64,000 nt of DNA from Fistularia commersonii. Its lineage: Eukaryota > Chordata > Actinopteri > Syngnathiformes > Fistulariidae. Shown here piece after piece: positions 1-10,473 of the stretch (within the stretch, counting starts at the first letter, position 1; each line of letters begins with the position of its first letter). The stretch covers positions 2,713,501 through 2,777,500 of the forward strand of contig JBBMNZ010000030.1 in NCBI GenBank assembly GCA_037954325.1, given 5' to 3'. The notes beneath the pieces were generated by a model, which searched no databases, was not told the origin of the DNA, and worked only from the letters and a program-made list of their open reading frames with translations. A program made the translations under genes and the position numbers.

Positions 1-2843
1 GGTGATGTGGGAATCCATCATGAAGTTGTGCACGTGCTTCTCGGCTCTGGTCAGCTCCAGCTTCCTGGCCACGACGGCCACCACCAGGACGGTGCAGCCG
101 GCCCCCTGCCGGACCCACAGGCGTCAAACCGGACCCGCTCGAGACCCCCGTCCCCGTCTGGCGTGTTTTTACCATGATCCCCGTGAGGAGGCAGATGCTG
201 CGGCCGCAGTAGGTGTGAGGAACCACGTCTCCGTAACCGATGGACAGGAAGGTGACGGAGACCATCCACAGGGCCTCCATGTAGTTGCTGCTCAGGTCCC
301 TGTAGTTGTGGTGTCTGCAGGGCGGAGACACAGTCAAAGTTGATATGTAATAATTAATTAAAAACATTTAAATGTCCGTATGCATCTGCAAGTATAGACA
401 GATTGATCATTTATCATTTTAAGAGGCTGAATGATAGATTGCTTTTCGGGTCCTATTTTTTTTTTTAATTTCCACTGTCCTAAAAAATGAAGGGAACCCG
501 AAAATGACATCCTAGATCTGAATAGTTTGTTCTTTACATAGTTGAATGTGCTGACAACAAAATCAAACAAAAGTAATCAATGGAAATCAACTGTATGAAC
601 TCATGAAGGTCTGGATTTGGAGTCACACTTAATGTGAAAAACACTCTTTAGGCCGATCCAACTTTGATATAACGTCCTTAAAACAAGTCAAAATGAACCA
701 GTGTTGCTTCCTAAGTGGACAGTTTGATTGTCTTGTGTGATTGACCTGGAGTTACATTGTTGTTGTTTAAGTGTTCCCTTTATTTTTTTGAACAATCTAT
801 ATTTATATACACTGCTCAAAAAAATAAAGGGAACACTTCAAAAACACATCCTAGATCTAAATGAATGAAATATTCTTCTGAAATACTTTGCTCTTTACAC
901 AGTTGAATGTGCTGACAACAAATCACACAAAAATGATCAATGGAAATCAATTGTATCAACCCATGGAGGTCTGGAGAAGAATCACACTCAAAATTAAAGT
1001 GTAAAAAAAAACTCCGGGCTGATCCAACTTTGATGTAATGTCCTTAAAACAAGTCAAAATGAATCTGTGTTGCTTCCTGAGTGGACACTATGATTTCACA
1101 CAAGTGTGATTGACTTGGTGTTACATTGTGTTGTTCAAGTGTTCCCTTTATTTTTTTGAGCAGTATATTTTATAAAAAAAATGTAATATATATTTTTATA
1201 TACATTTTTATATGTATATAAAAATAGAATTATATACATATATTTATATAATATGTTATATATATATATATATTATTATTATTTTTTTGTTTATACATAT
1301 TAAAACCCCACAACAGCAGATGAGAAATGAAGTGGATTTAAAGGCATTAAAAAAAAGTCAGTTAACCCGACGGATCTGATACAAATGTTTAATTCGGCTT
1401 TTCCAGGAGCCGGATTGGCAGCGTCCACCTGGAGGAAGACGGCGTACCTCTCGCACACGTGCAGCCCCCACGCCGCCACGATCCACAGGGAGACGCTGAA
1501 GATCATCAGCACGGTGCCGGGGTAGGTGGTCATCAACGTTTTCCCCACGAAGCGGGTGTTGAAGTGTATCTGAAGGTCACAGAAAAAGAACAAAATCGGG
1601 GGTCGCATTTTGTCATAATTACACTCATTTACGTAATTATTTTTTTTATTTTTTTTGACAGGAGGGACTCACTTAGCCAGACTATTTGGGATAGCACCTG
1701 TCAGATTATGATTGTGTAACACAGGCGAGATGAGGGATGAGAAATCGTGTTCTCAATCTGGCTCGGTACACGGGAGCGGGGGGGAGGCGGGGAGACAGAG
1801 GTCATTTTCGTCACTCTTAAATAGCGTTAAGAAGGGATGGGTTCGGTGGGGGATTAGCCGAATGAGCGCTATCAGCTGTGGAGAGGACAAAGCAGACAAG
1901 CGGAAGTGAGCATAATAGGGGTGCATCAGCATGTGGGACCAGGGGTCGGGGGTCAAGGGGCGGATGGGGGGGGCAAAACTGTGATAGTCACACCTCAAGT
2001 GTCACACGTCTACAGACCTCTCGGCCCACCTAGACACGGAACACAAACAGATGCGGATGAAAATGTCCGTAATAGAAGCCCAGTCCGAATCATAATCTCA
2101 AATAGAAACGCCCACACACACACACACACTCACTCACACATGTGCACGCACACACAAGACCCTCCTTCTTTTTGCGCAAACAAAGAAAGCCTGTGAGTTT
2201 TCAGCAGCAGCTTCTTCTCCGTTCCGCTTCCACTCGCCGCGATGGGATTTTTGAAAAAAAGCTACGTTCACCCTCCCCTCCCCGAAGCGTGGCGATGTCG
2301 TCGCAGCTCGATCCCGCCAGGGGTCGACGGGCGACCGCCCCCACCTTGTTGAGCGCTCCGATGCTGCGGGAGGCGGTGTCGGTGAAGAGGCGGCTGTGCA
2401 GCATCATGGCGCGGCCCAGCAGGTAGAGCCTCAGGAACATGGGCAGCGCCAGGACGATCTCCAGCTCCGTCTCCGACAGCGCCAGCCGGGCCGTGGTCTG
2501 CCGGAAGTACGCCAGCAGGCCCACCGGGTACGGGTGGATGGCCGCCGCCGCCAGCTCCAGGGCGATCAGGGACAGACGCTCCGTCGTCATGGCGATGCGC
2601 CAGTCCTCTGCGCCGATGTCGTGGACATAGAGCTGGTGGGGGGGGGGGAGAAAAGAAAAATGGATTTCGGGGAACTGGAACCCGTGACCAGGGGCGTGAC
2701 CTTCAATGACCCAAACCCAGGGTTGGAAAAGCGAGTTACCTGAACCTCGCAGCAGTGATACGCCACGATCAGGCCCAGCAGGATGACCGTGGAAATACTG
2801 ATAACTGACTTGAGCGAGAGGGAATAGATGGAGCTCTGTGGGA

Positions 2844-2881
<38 letters not shown>

Positions 2882-3961
2882 CACACGCGCAGCCACTGTC
2901 AGCCGGCTGCTGTTTGTCATCAGCGCTCCGGCATAATCTCGTAATCTTACATGCATTTACATAATCCAGTTGCCGGACTTAATGAGGGTGGTCTTATGAG
3001 GGCTCTTTGTGTTTTGCCTGCCGGCGGCGGGGTTTTGCTACGAGCGAAGGGACCTGGCGGAGAGGGTTTCGCTGAGTTTCCCTTCGGCGCCCCCGTGTCG
3101 CGACGCACTGACCTTGCTGTAGACGCTCCAGGAGAGCTCCGTCTCCATCACCATCATCACCACGCCGAAAAGCCCCACCGCCAGGGCGCAGTCGTTCAGC
3201 CGCTGCCTCCTGAGAAACAGGGCCCTCCTGCGGACCAGGCGCCACCCGATGTTGTGGGTCTTCCAGTAGGGGTCGTCTTTGGCGTCCGGCTTGCGCTTGG
3301 GGCTCGGCGGCGACCCGGGCCCGGCGCCGCCGGCCGCGCACTCGGCCCCCGGCAGCGGGTTCTTGGGCTCGGACGGGGCGGGGTCCGGGCAGAACCGGGC
3401 CGGCCGGCCGTGGGGGCGGAGGTCGTCGTCCTTGCTGGTGATGATGATCTCCGGGAGGCTCTGGCGCTCCTGCATCTCCAAGCAGAGGCCGCTCGGCCCC
3501 GGGGAGCCTCTGCCCTCGGCGTCCGGGACCCCCAGGTGCCACGTGTAGGGGCCCTTGAAGGGCGACCCGCAGGGGGAGACGTGGATTTCGGAGAACGACG
3601 CCACCTTCTCCTGGAGTCTGTGCACGCCGGGGATTCTGGCTTTGCACTTGTGATTGCGATCCTTGTGCAGCGAGTTCCGCCGGCCGCCCCCCGACCTCTT
3701 CTCGCCTCTCCTGCTTTTAGCTTTGGAGCGAGGCGAGCCCGCCGCGTACAGGTGGCCGTTGTACAGAGGCGTGGTGGCCATGGCCTGGGTCCGGTCCAGC
3801 CAGACCGGGTGCTCCGCCTGCGCCTGGAGGGTGCGGTGGATCCCGCACTGCGGGGAGCAGGCCGGGTGCGGAGGGAGCGTCCGGGGCGGGAGGAGGGAAC
3901 GCTGGTCCTCCGCCTCCCCTTCGTCCAGCAGGGAGAAGCTCATGGAGGCCGCGTGCTCCAT
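1..3961 (-). CDS. Small-conductance calcium-activated potassium channel (SK/KCNN family), 3' end cut by window edge
   Basis: This gene encodes a plasma-membrane SK channel subunit, a tetrameric potassium channel gated by calcium-calmodulin. Coding exons on the minus strand are 3961-3113, 2835-2740, 2632-2345, 1569-1448, 314-173 and 105-1. All joins use GT-AG and keep frame. The start is the ATG at 3961; a further upstream exon cannot be excluded. Exon 1 gives a basic, Pro/Ser-rich cytoplasmic N-terminus, then the family block NIGWRLVRRRALF and S1. Exon 2 is S2, exon 3 is S3-S4 ending in RSIGALNK, and exons 4-6 carry S5, the pore and S6. The selectivity filter reads FLSIGYGDVVPHTY. The last exon ends at EKHVHNFMMDS, the start of the calmodulin-binding region, which lies outside the window. 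The intron at 106-172 is only 67 bp. SK1/2/3 is favoured over KCNN4 by FLRLYLLGRAMMLHS. Synteny suggests KCNN3, but sequence alone does not settle the paralogue. Confidence 0.93.
475..803. mobile_element. Degenerate Tc1-type MITE, first of two adjacent copies
   Basis: This stretch in the KCNN intron aligns along its length with the next element (811-1164). Shared blocks include CATCCTAGATCT, GTTGAATGTGCTGACAACAA, TCCTTAAAACAAGTCAAAAT and a right terminus ending AAGTGTTCCCTTTATTTTT. The left terminus is eroded. It has no coding capacity. Confidence 0.75.
811..1164. mobile_element. Tc1-type MITE with intact terminal inverted repeats
   Basis: The left end ACTGCTCAAAAAAATAAAGG and the right end CCTTTATTTTTTTGAGCAGT are perfect inverted repeats. 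A flanking TA on each side fits Tc1/mariner-type insertion. The element is about 354 bp and non-coding. This family is frequent in teleost genomes, from general knowledge. It lies in the intron between the S5 and pore exons of the SK channel gene. Confidence 0.82.
1165..1290. repeat. AT-rich low-complexity tract
   Basis: TATA/ATTT-rich low-complexity sequence follows directly after the second MITE inside the KCNN intron. Confidence 0.7.
2846..2880. repeat. (CA)n microsatellite abutting the 3' splice site of KCNN exon 2
   Basis: On the gene's strand this is a TG run ending about ten bases before the acceptor CCCACAG. The TG run therefore replaces most of the normal polypyrimidine tract. Confidence 0.85.
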
Positions 3962-6338
3962 CGGCCTGTTTCTGCGGGACGGTTTAACTGGAACGGAAAC
4001 GTTACAGCCGCTCAATTCCGCTTCTACGTTGTAAATGCCCGAGTATGTTCATCGTTTTGTATTTTTAGGAACGCAACACCTTATTGCCTCTCGGCGATTC
4101 CTCACCGTCGGCTTAAACCGAAAAAATCCGAACGTCGTTGAATTTCCCCTTCGGCTTAATTTAATCGAAATGTCTTTTTCGGGTCTGGAGTCGAGGGTTG
4201 ATTAAAGGCCTTACCTCTCCGGCGATGTCCTGGAGTATTTTTCTCTTAAATGTCCCGAGGAGGGCACGTCCGCACGGATCACGAAAAAAAATCACAATCG
4301 CCCGCTTTATCCGCAACCTCGACGGCGGAAACCGTGGAAATGGCGGCGCCGAGGCGCCCGCGGGGTCTGCTCAGAAGGAAATCTCCCCGGCTCCGTCTGC
4401 GTGAACTTTGCCGCGACCCATTAGCGGACGCTCAACGCCGCCGAGCCCCTCCCCTGGATCTGAGCAGGGGTTATGAACCTCTCCTGCGGATGACGACACG
4501 GGAGGTAAATACCGCCGGATATCCATGACGTGTCCTTCTGGCGGCGGCTGCCTTGTGATCGTCCGCCATCATCGGCCTCCTTAAAGCCGGGTGTGGGGGG
4601 GCTTAATGAGGCCACGCGCTCCTAAGTTGCAGATGTTGCTCGGAGCAAAGGCGAAGAAAAAGTCTTTTTTTTTTTTTTTTTTTCCCCTTCGCACGTGCAT
4701 GGGAATTTCTGCCAGATCAGGAGGGTCAACACACGACGGGAGACGTCCGATTGGTTTGTGGCTGTTTTTATTTTTAATTTTTGTGACGGGCGGGGGGGGG
4801 GGGGGGGGGGGTATAAGCTTCACAAGAGAATACATATCAATTCCGCAGATTAGTATGGCGGATTAATCAAGTGAGACCCAATGCTTTTGAGCTTAGGAAA
4901 TATCAAATATGTCACCCCTTAACCAGACAATATGTGCGGAGCGGGGCGGAGTATTAAGCATTAAAGTCATAACAATGACATTCGCCATCATTTGTTGATC
5001 TAAATCCTCTCGACAGATGGGTCTGGAGATAATAGAGCTGCCGCTAAATGAAGGGGTGGGGGGGCCCAAGGAGCGGCGGGTGGGCGGAGCGCATCCGGAT
5101 AGCGGCGGGGATCAAGAGCGGCGTTATCTAATCGCGAGACGACACGGATTTAAAGATGGACGCGCAGGTGAGCGAGCGCGGCGCTCCTCAGGTGTCTCGC
5201 CAGATGTAAAACCGATTAATGATGTGAGAGATGATTCCGCGGGCCGCGTCTCCCTTCCGACGACGGCGGCAGCGGCGGCGGAGTAGAGCCGATTCCGCCC
5301 CTGCTAATAAAGACGGGGCACGCCGGGTCGTTACTAAGACGACGCGGACAGGATATATGCACATCTGCGAGGCTGCAAATTAATTCGAGCCCCCGGCCAA
5401 GTGCTTATAAATCCAGGCTCTAGCTGGTAGCTAAGTATGTCAATTCTTCTTGCCTCCGTGGCCGTCGGCCAAAACATCTTCAATTAGTCTCTTCTGCCGC
5501 AAATCATCCGGTGGCTACAGAGAGACTGAATTAAACCGGGATTTTTGTGTCCAATAATTGCTGCGGCTGCTAAATGGCAATCCATGCCCCGGATGTTTAG
5601 CGAACGCCGCCTCGGCTTCTGATCCGCATATTAATTTCCTCTCGCTGACGCCATTCGCCGTTTTTTTCAACATTTTTTTATTTATTCCCTTCAACCGTTC
5701 AAGCCGAGACAAGCAGACGGAGCGAACCCTTACTTAACTTTACGTTTCCCCTCCCGCCGTTGGGCTTATTTGCATATATATTAGGAGTGCATTAGCTCAG
5801 TTTGTTTGTCATTATTAAGCACTTCACAACTCCCCGGGCTGCACCACAGTGTTCTCCAACCCTCAACCCCGGGTTTCTCCGGCTGAAAGTGTGCAGATTC
5901 GGCGCGTCTCTCATCCCGCCGCAATGTTTGATGTGGTGAACGCAAAGGGAAGATAACTCTGGAACGCGGGGCGTCCGTGGTGAATAAGTCATGAAATAAA
6001 ACCCCTCGCTTTTAATATATTCTCCGCTGCATAGGCTCATTTCAGACTCCGTTAGCAGGTGCAGTTTATGAAATAAAAACACACAGTAATCTCCATATAT
6101 ATTACCCTCTAAGTGGTGCTTGTTGGCATTTAAAAGAGCCTCTCCGTCATTAGGCCTAACAGGTTGTAACGCACGAGGTCGTGCGGACAAATAAAAAGAC
6201 AAATAAATGCGCACACGCTCAGCGGAGATTTGCATAAATCCATCACATGTTCATTTTTTTTAACCGTCGGGCAGATTGTAAGAAAAAACGCTTAGAAATG
6301 ATTATAGTGTATTTGCAAGTGTATTTGCAGTCCCTATG

Positions 6339-6400
6339 TCCTCTATTGTAAGTCGCTTTGGATAAAAGCATCTGCCAAATGCAATGTAATGTAATGTAAA
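6339..6400 (+). mobile_element. 3' tail fragment of a teleost retroposon
   Basis: The block TTGTAAGTCGCTTTGGATAA continues into AAAGCATCTGCCAAATG and a short (AATGT)n tail. This is a common 3' end of fish SINE/LINE elements. Only the tail is present. Confidence 0.65.
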
Positions 6401-7294
6401 AATTAGACATTTCACACTGGTGGATGTTTTTGCGGGTTTTGGCGATAGCGGCCTGTCAGGCGGAGGTGGCGCATCCTCTAATCCGATGGGTGGAGTGATT
6501 AAAAGCACGGCGCAGCTCGGGGGACCCCGAGTTCGGCGGCGGGTCAGAGCCGCGCCTTTAAAAGCGACGGATGGAAACCCCCGAGCCGCCGATCACCGAT
6601 ATATCTTTTCTAGCACCTGTTTCCCTCAGCCTCCCTCCCCTCTCGGTGCGAGATCAGCCGTGCAGCTCGGACACGGACCAGCAGATGTCACCACCGCCCC
6701 GCCGACGCCACCGCCGCCGCCGCCGCCGCCGTGCTTTACGAGGCCGAATGGATGGCGCGCCGGGCCGTGTCTGGGTGATACTTGGTGCAGTGCACTTTTT
6801 TTTTTTTTTTCCTTTCGCCCAATCAGCTCGGAGATGAACTCGCTCAATTTTTTCGCCGCCGTGGAGACGGAACGGTCCCCCGGCGGGCGCTCGGCGTCGC
6901 TTCGACCGATGACCCGGACGCACTTCTTCTTCTTCTTCTTCTGATTCCCGTTCCCCTCGGAGGGCCACTTTCCCGGCTGCGTGCAGCCGAGCGTGGACCG
7001 GAGTTCGGGGAACACTCAGCGCGTTTGACAGGCTCTCCGGGAGGGAGGGAACTCTGAAGGGCAGTGGAAGTAATAGGGTAATCTATTATACAGCCCAACT
7101 CTTTCTCCTCCTCCTCCTCCTCCTCCTCCTCTTCTTCAGGTCTTTTGGTTTCTTGCTGCCTGTGTCTCTGCATCAGCATTTTGTGAGGACAAATGAGAAG
7201 ACGGGGTTTAAATACGGTGCATCCGCTCCCGCTGGCCTCCTGCAGAGACCAGCACTTTCTCAATTAGACCTGAGTCCATCTGCCTGGCTGGTGA

Positions 7295-7331
<37 letters not shown>

Positions 7332-7721
7332 CTGGCTGGCAGTGCACTGCAGCTGTCTATTTTCTATTTATCTATTTACAAATTCAGCTGAAATTAGCTG
7401 GATTTTTTTTTTTTTTTTTTTTTTTTTGGTTTGTTTTTCGATCAGATGTGGAACCCCGCCTTGATGAATGGTTTCTCCCCCCTCGCCGCTCCTCCCTTCT
7501 ATTTATCCCCGCGTCCACGTCCGACCTCCTCGGGCTTAATTCTCCATCAGGCTCTTTAAACTGCACACAATGCCTGCCCCCCTCACATGTTTAATAAGGT
7601 CAACTCGCGGCGATCGACCAATTAGAGACCACCCTTCTTCCACCCCCACCCAAGTCTTCACCCACCCCATCACTGATTTTCTTTTTTTTTTTTTCAAATG
7701 CTCTCCATTTTAGTCCCACCT

Positions 7722-7728
<7 letters not shown>

Positions 7729-7755
<27 letters not shown>
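7729..7755. repeat. (GA)n microsatellite upstream of the receptor start
   Basis: A GA run followed by a long CT-rich stretch (about 7757-7985) and a CCA run (7982-8003) precedes the receptor start codon. This probably falls in the promoter or 5' UTR. Confidence 0.8.
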
Positions 7756-7758
<3 letters not shown>

Positions 7759-8006
7759 CGTCTCCTCCTCTTGCTCTTCCTCACCTCCCTCTCTCGTCCA
7801 CCTCTTTCTGCTCCCCGGCGCTCCATCCCACTGATGCCGAGTGGGTGCAGACCGGGGGGGATTTCCAGCACCTTCCTGAGTCCGCGCTCCCTCCCTCACT
7901 CCTCCACCTACTCCCTCTTCCCTCCTCCGGTCGTCAGATCCCCCTCTCCCTCTCCCCCCCCCTCCCTCGTCCTCTCCTCCCCACCACCACCACCACCACC
8001 ACCAGG

Positions 8007-9605
8007 ATGTGGCACTCGATGGCTCTGCTCCTCTCCGGATTCTCGGCTCTGATTCACGGTGAGTTCCTCCTCCTCCTCCTCCACATCTGCGGCGGATTGC
8101 AGATGTCTCTCAAAGTGTGGATTGTGGAGGAATTCTGTGCGCGCGCGTGGGTTTTTGCGAATTGGCAACAGCGTGAACATTCAAAGTGGGAGCCGGCGAC
8201 TCCGGGAGTGAGGATGCGAGTGCACCTGTTTGCTCCGATCCCTCGGAGACCCTCGGGACGCGACCCCCCCGAGCTCCGAGATGTTCGCCGGATGACATCC
8301 GACGCGGAGGACACCACATTTTCGCCGCCCTTCCTCCTCCTCCCGCTGCGCTCGCCACCCCCCCCCCCCCGTCTTTTGGTGCACAGGTCACAGCTCCGCG
8401 TCCAGATCAGCCCTTCCATCTTGTCTCCTCTGCGAAGCCGTCAAACTCGCGGGCGCAAAACAGCTCCGCCGCCGCCGCTTGGCTTTCCAGGCTGGGCTCT
8501 GTCAAGTTGTTTTTCCTCCCCCCAAAACAAACAAACAAAAACACGAGAGGCTAAAAAGAGCAACAGTTCCTGCTCAGAAATGCACGCCGCATCTTGAAGA
8601 TCATCTCTGGAATTCCCTGAAGATCCCATCGTCACCTCAGGCTCCCGGGCCGGATCTCGCACGCCTTTTCTCCCCCTCCCCGAGTTACATAACGCCATCT
8701 GACATGTTTAATTGCGGCTCCTTCGAAATGCCTCGATTGCGTTGAGCCTCCTTTTAGTGTAAACCTGCCCGGCGAGGACCTCCGGGGAAAACAGCTGAAC
8801 TTCACGTGTCGGAGCGGAGGGCGTCGGGATGACCTCCACGCCGGCCCCCCGGTGGATTTCTGCGTCTCAGTCTGCCGCGTCACGTGCGCGTGCGTGCGTG
8901 CGTGTGTGTGTGTGTGTGTGTCGACTGGGAGCGTTTCAGACAAACCTCATCATACTTTCACTAGCTCCAATTACAGGCCGATAAGGTTTCCCACTCATTC
9001 TAATTAAATTCTGCTTCTTTTTTTTTTTCTGTCTTTCTGGTCCCTTGAATCACTTTTTCTTTCTTTCCTCTCTCGCTAGCCTTCCTTCCTTAATGATGCC
9101 ACGTTGATGCTTAACTCAGGCAAAAGTCCCCAGAATTTGCTTTGCAACTCCTCAAAGCCCAAAAAAAGCCTTTCCAGGGATTTTCCGCTGTGGATTCTTC
9201 TTCGTCTTCTTCCAGCCCCCTCTTGCTAAATCCAACCGTCTTCCCCCCTGCAGTGTCCCTGCAGGGTCCCCACCAGAGGAACCTGCTGAAGAACCTCCTC
9301 AAGGACTACAACCGGATGGAGCGGCCGGTGGCCAACGACTCGCACCCGCTGACCGTCACCTTCACCCTCAGCCTGGTCCAGATCATGGACGTGGTGGGTC
9401 CCGGCCTCCCGCTCTCGTCTTCTCGTCCCGGAGTTTTCCTTCGTCGTCGGATGAAGCCGGAGTCGTTCATCTGGGGAGAAGAAACAAAGAAAAAAAAAAA
9501 AAATTAATTTTGCGACGATGTCGGGATCGGGACGGGGAAGAAGAAGTTTCGCGGTCGAGCAAGTTCTCGCTTAAGACGCCGTTGAGCTATACTGGAGAGG
9601 AGAAA

Positions 9606-9636
<31 letters not shown>

Positions 9637-10280
9637 GGTGCATCCTCTGTGAACTCTTGTTGAAATCTTCTTGTCTCTGCAACTGGACTTGAGTTTCTTC
9701 ACTTGAAGGTGTTTCAGTTCTCATCTCAGAGGCTTCTTCAGGTCTAATGACTTCCAAATGGACCTGCTAGGTTTCGGGCGGGTCTCGCTTGTGGTGGATT
9801 GTTTTCCGATTGGAGGAGTCGATCCGCTAGAACTCGGCCTACGGGGGTCGTCGTTTGTTGGAAGAGAAACTTTATGGGATTATCTGGATTATATTCCGAA
9901 GCCTCTGAGATGAGGGCCGAAATGTCTTCAAGTGAAGAAACTCAAATCTGGTCTCCAAGACAAGAAGATTTCACCTCGACCTGAGACATCCTTTCAAACG
10001 TTTGCTCTTCATGTGTCTGCAGGATGAAAAGAACCAGGTGCTCACCTCCAACATGTGGCTGCGGATGGTAAGGACGGCGGGAGGGTGGAGGGGGGGGGGG
10101 GAGTCGGGGATTTCGGCATTTCGGGGGAAACGGATGTGGACCGAGCGCGTCGATTTTAGAGGAGCTCTTGCTCGGTCCAGGCGGGGCTGCATGGAGGGAG
10201 GGAGAGGGGATTCCTGCTGGATTGCATCATGTGTGGAGCTCCAGGGAGATCTGAGGTGTGCGGTGCTCTGGTGGTACACA

Positions 10281-10319
<39 letters not shown>

Positions 10320-10440
10320 TTCAAGAGTTGGTTTGACCACTATCTCCAGTGGAACCAGAGCGAACACCCCGGGGTGAAGAACCTCCGCTTCACCACCGAC
10401 CAGATCTGGACACCAGATGTCCTTCTCTACAACAGGTAAA

Positions 10441-10473
<33 letters not shown>

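Larger units (their letters stand above)
3962..8006. other. Head-to-head intergenic region between SK channel and nicotinic receptor genes
   Basis: No gene was recognised in this 4 kb. It contains GC-rich sequence next to the SK gene, a poly-G run near 4791-4810, and AT-rich non-repetitive sequence at about 4870-6240. It also has a retroposon tail near 6339-6400, CCG/CTT/TCC runs at 6700-7130, a CA run at 7299-7330, a T run at 7406-7430 and a GA run at 7729-7755. Promoters of both flanking genes should lie here, but I see no TATA box that I would assign. Confidence 0.6.

Noticed and set aside
2951..4141. Long plus-strand open frame of 396 codons
   Set aside because: It is antisense to SK channel exon 1, has GC-rich skewed composition and matches no family, while the minus strand carries a clear channel N-terminus and S1.
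7698..8597. 299-codon frame spanning the receptor signal-peptide exon
   Set aside because: It translates GA/CT and CCA repeats and reads through the exon 1 donor. Only the short segment 8007-8058 is coding, in the receptor frame.
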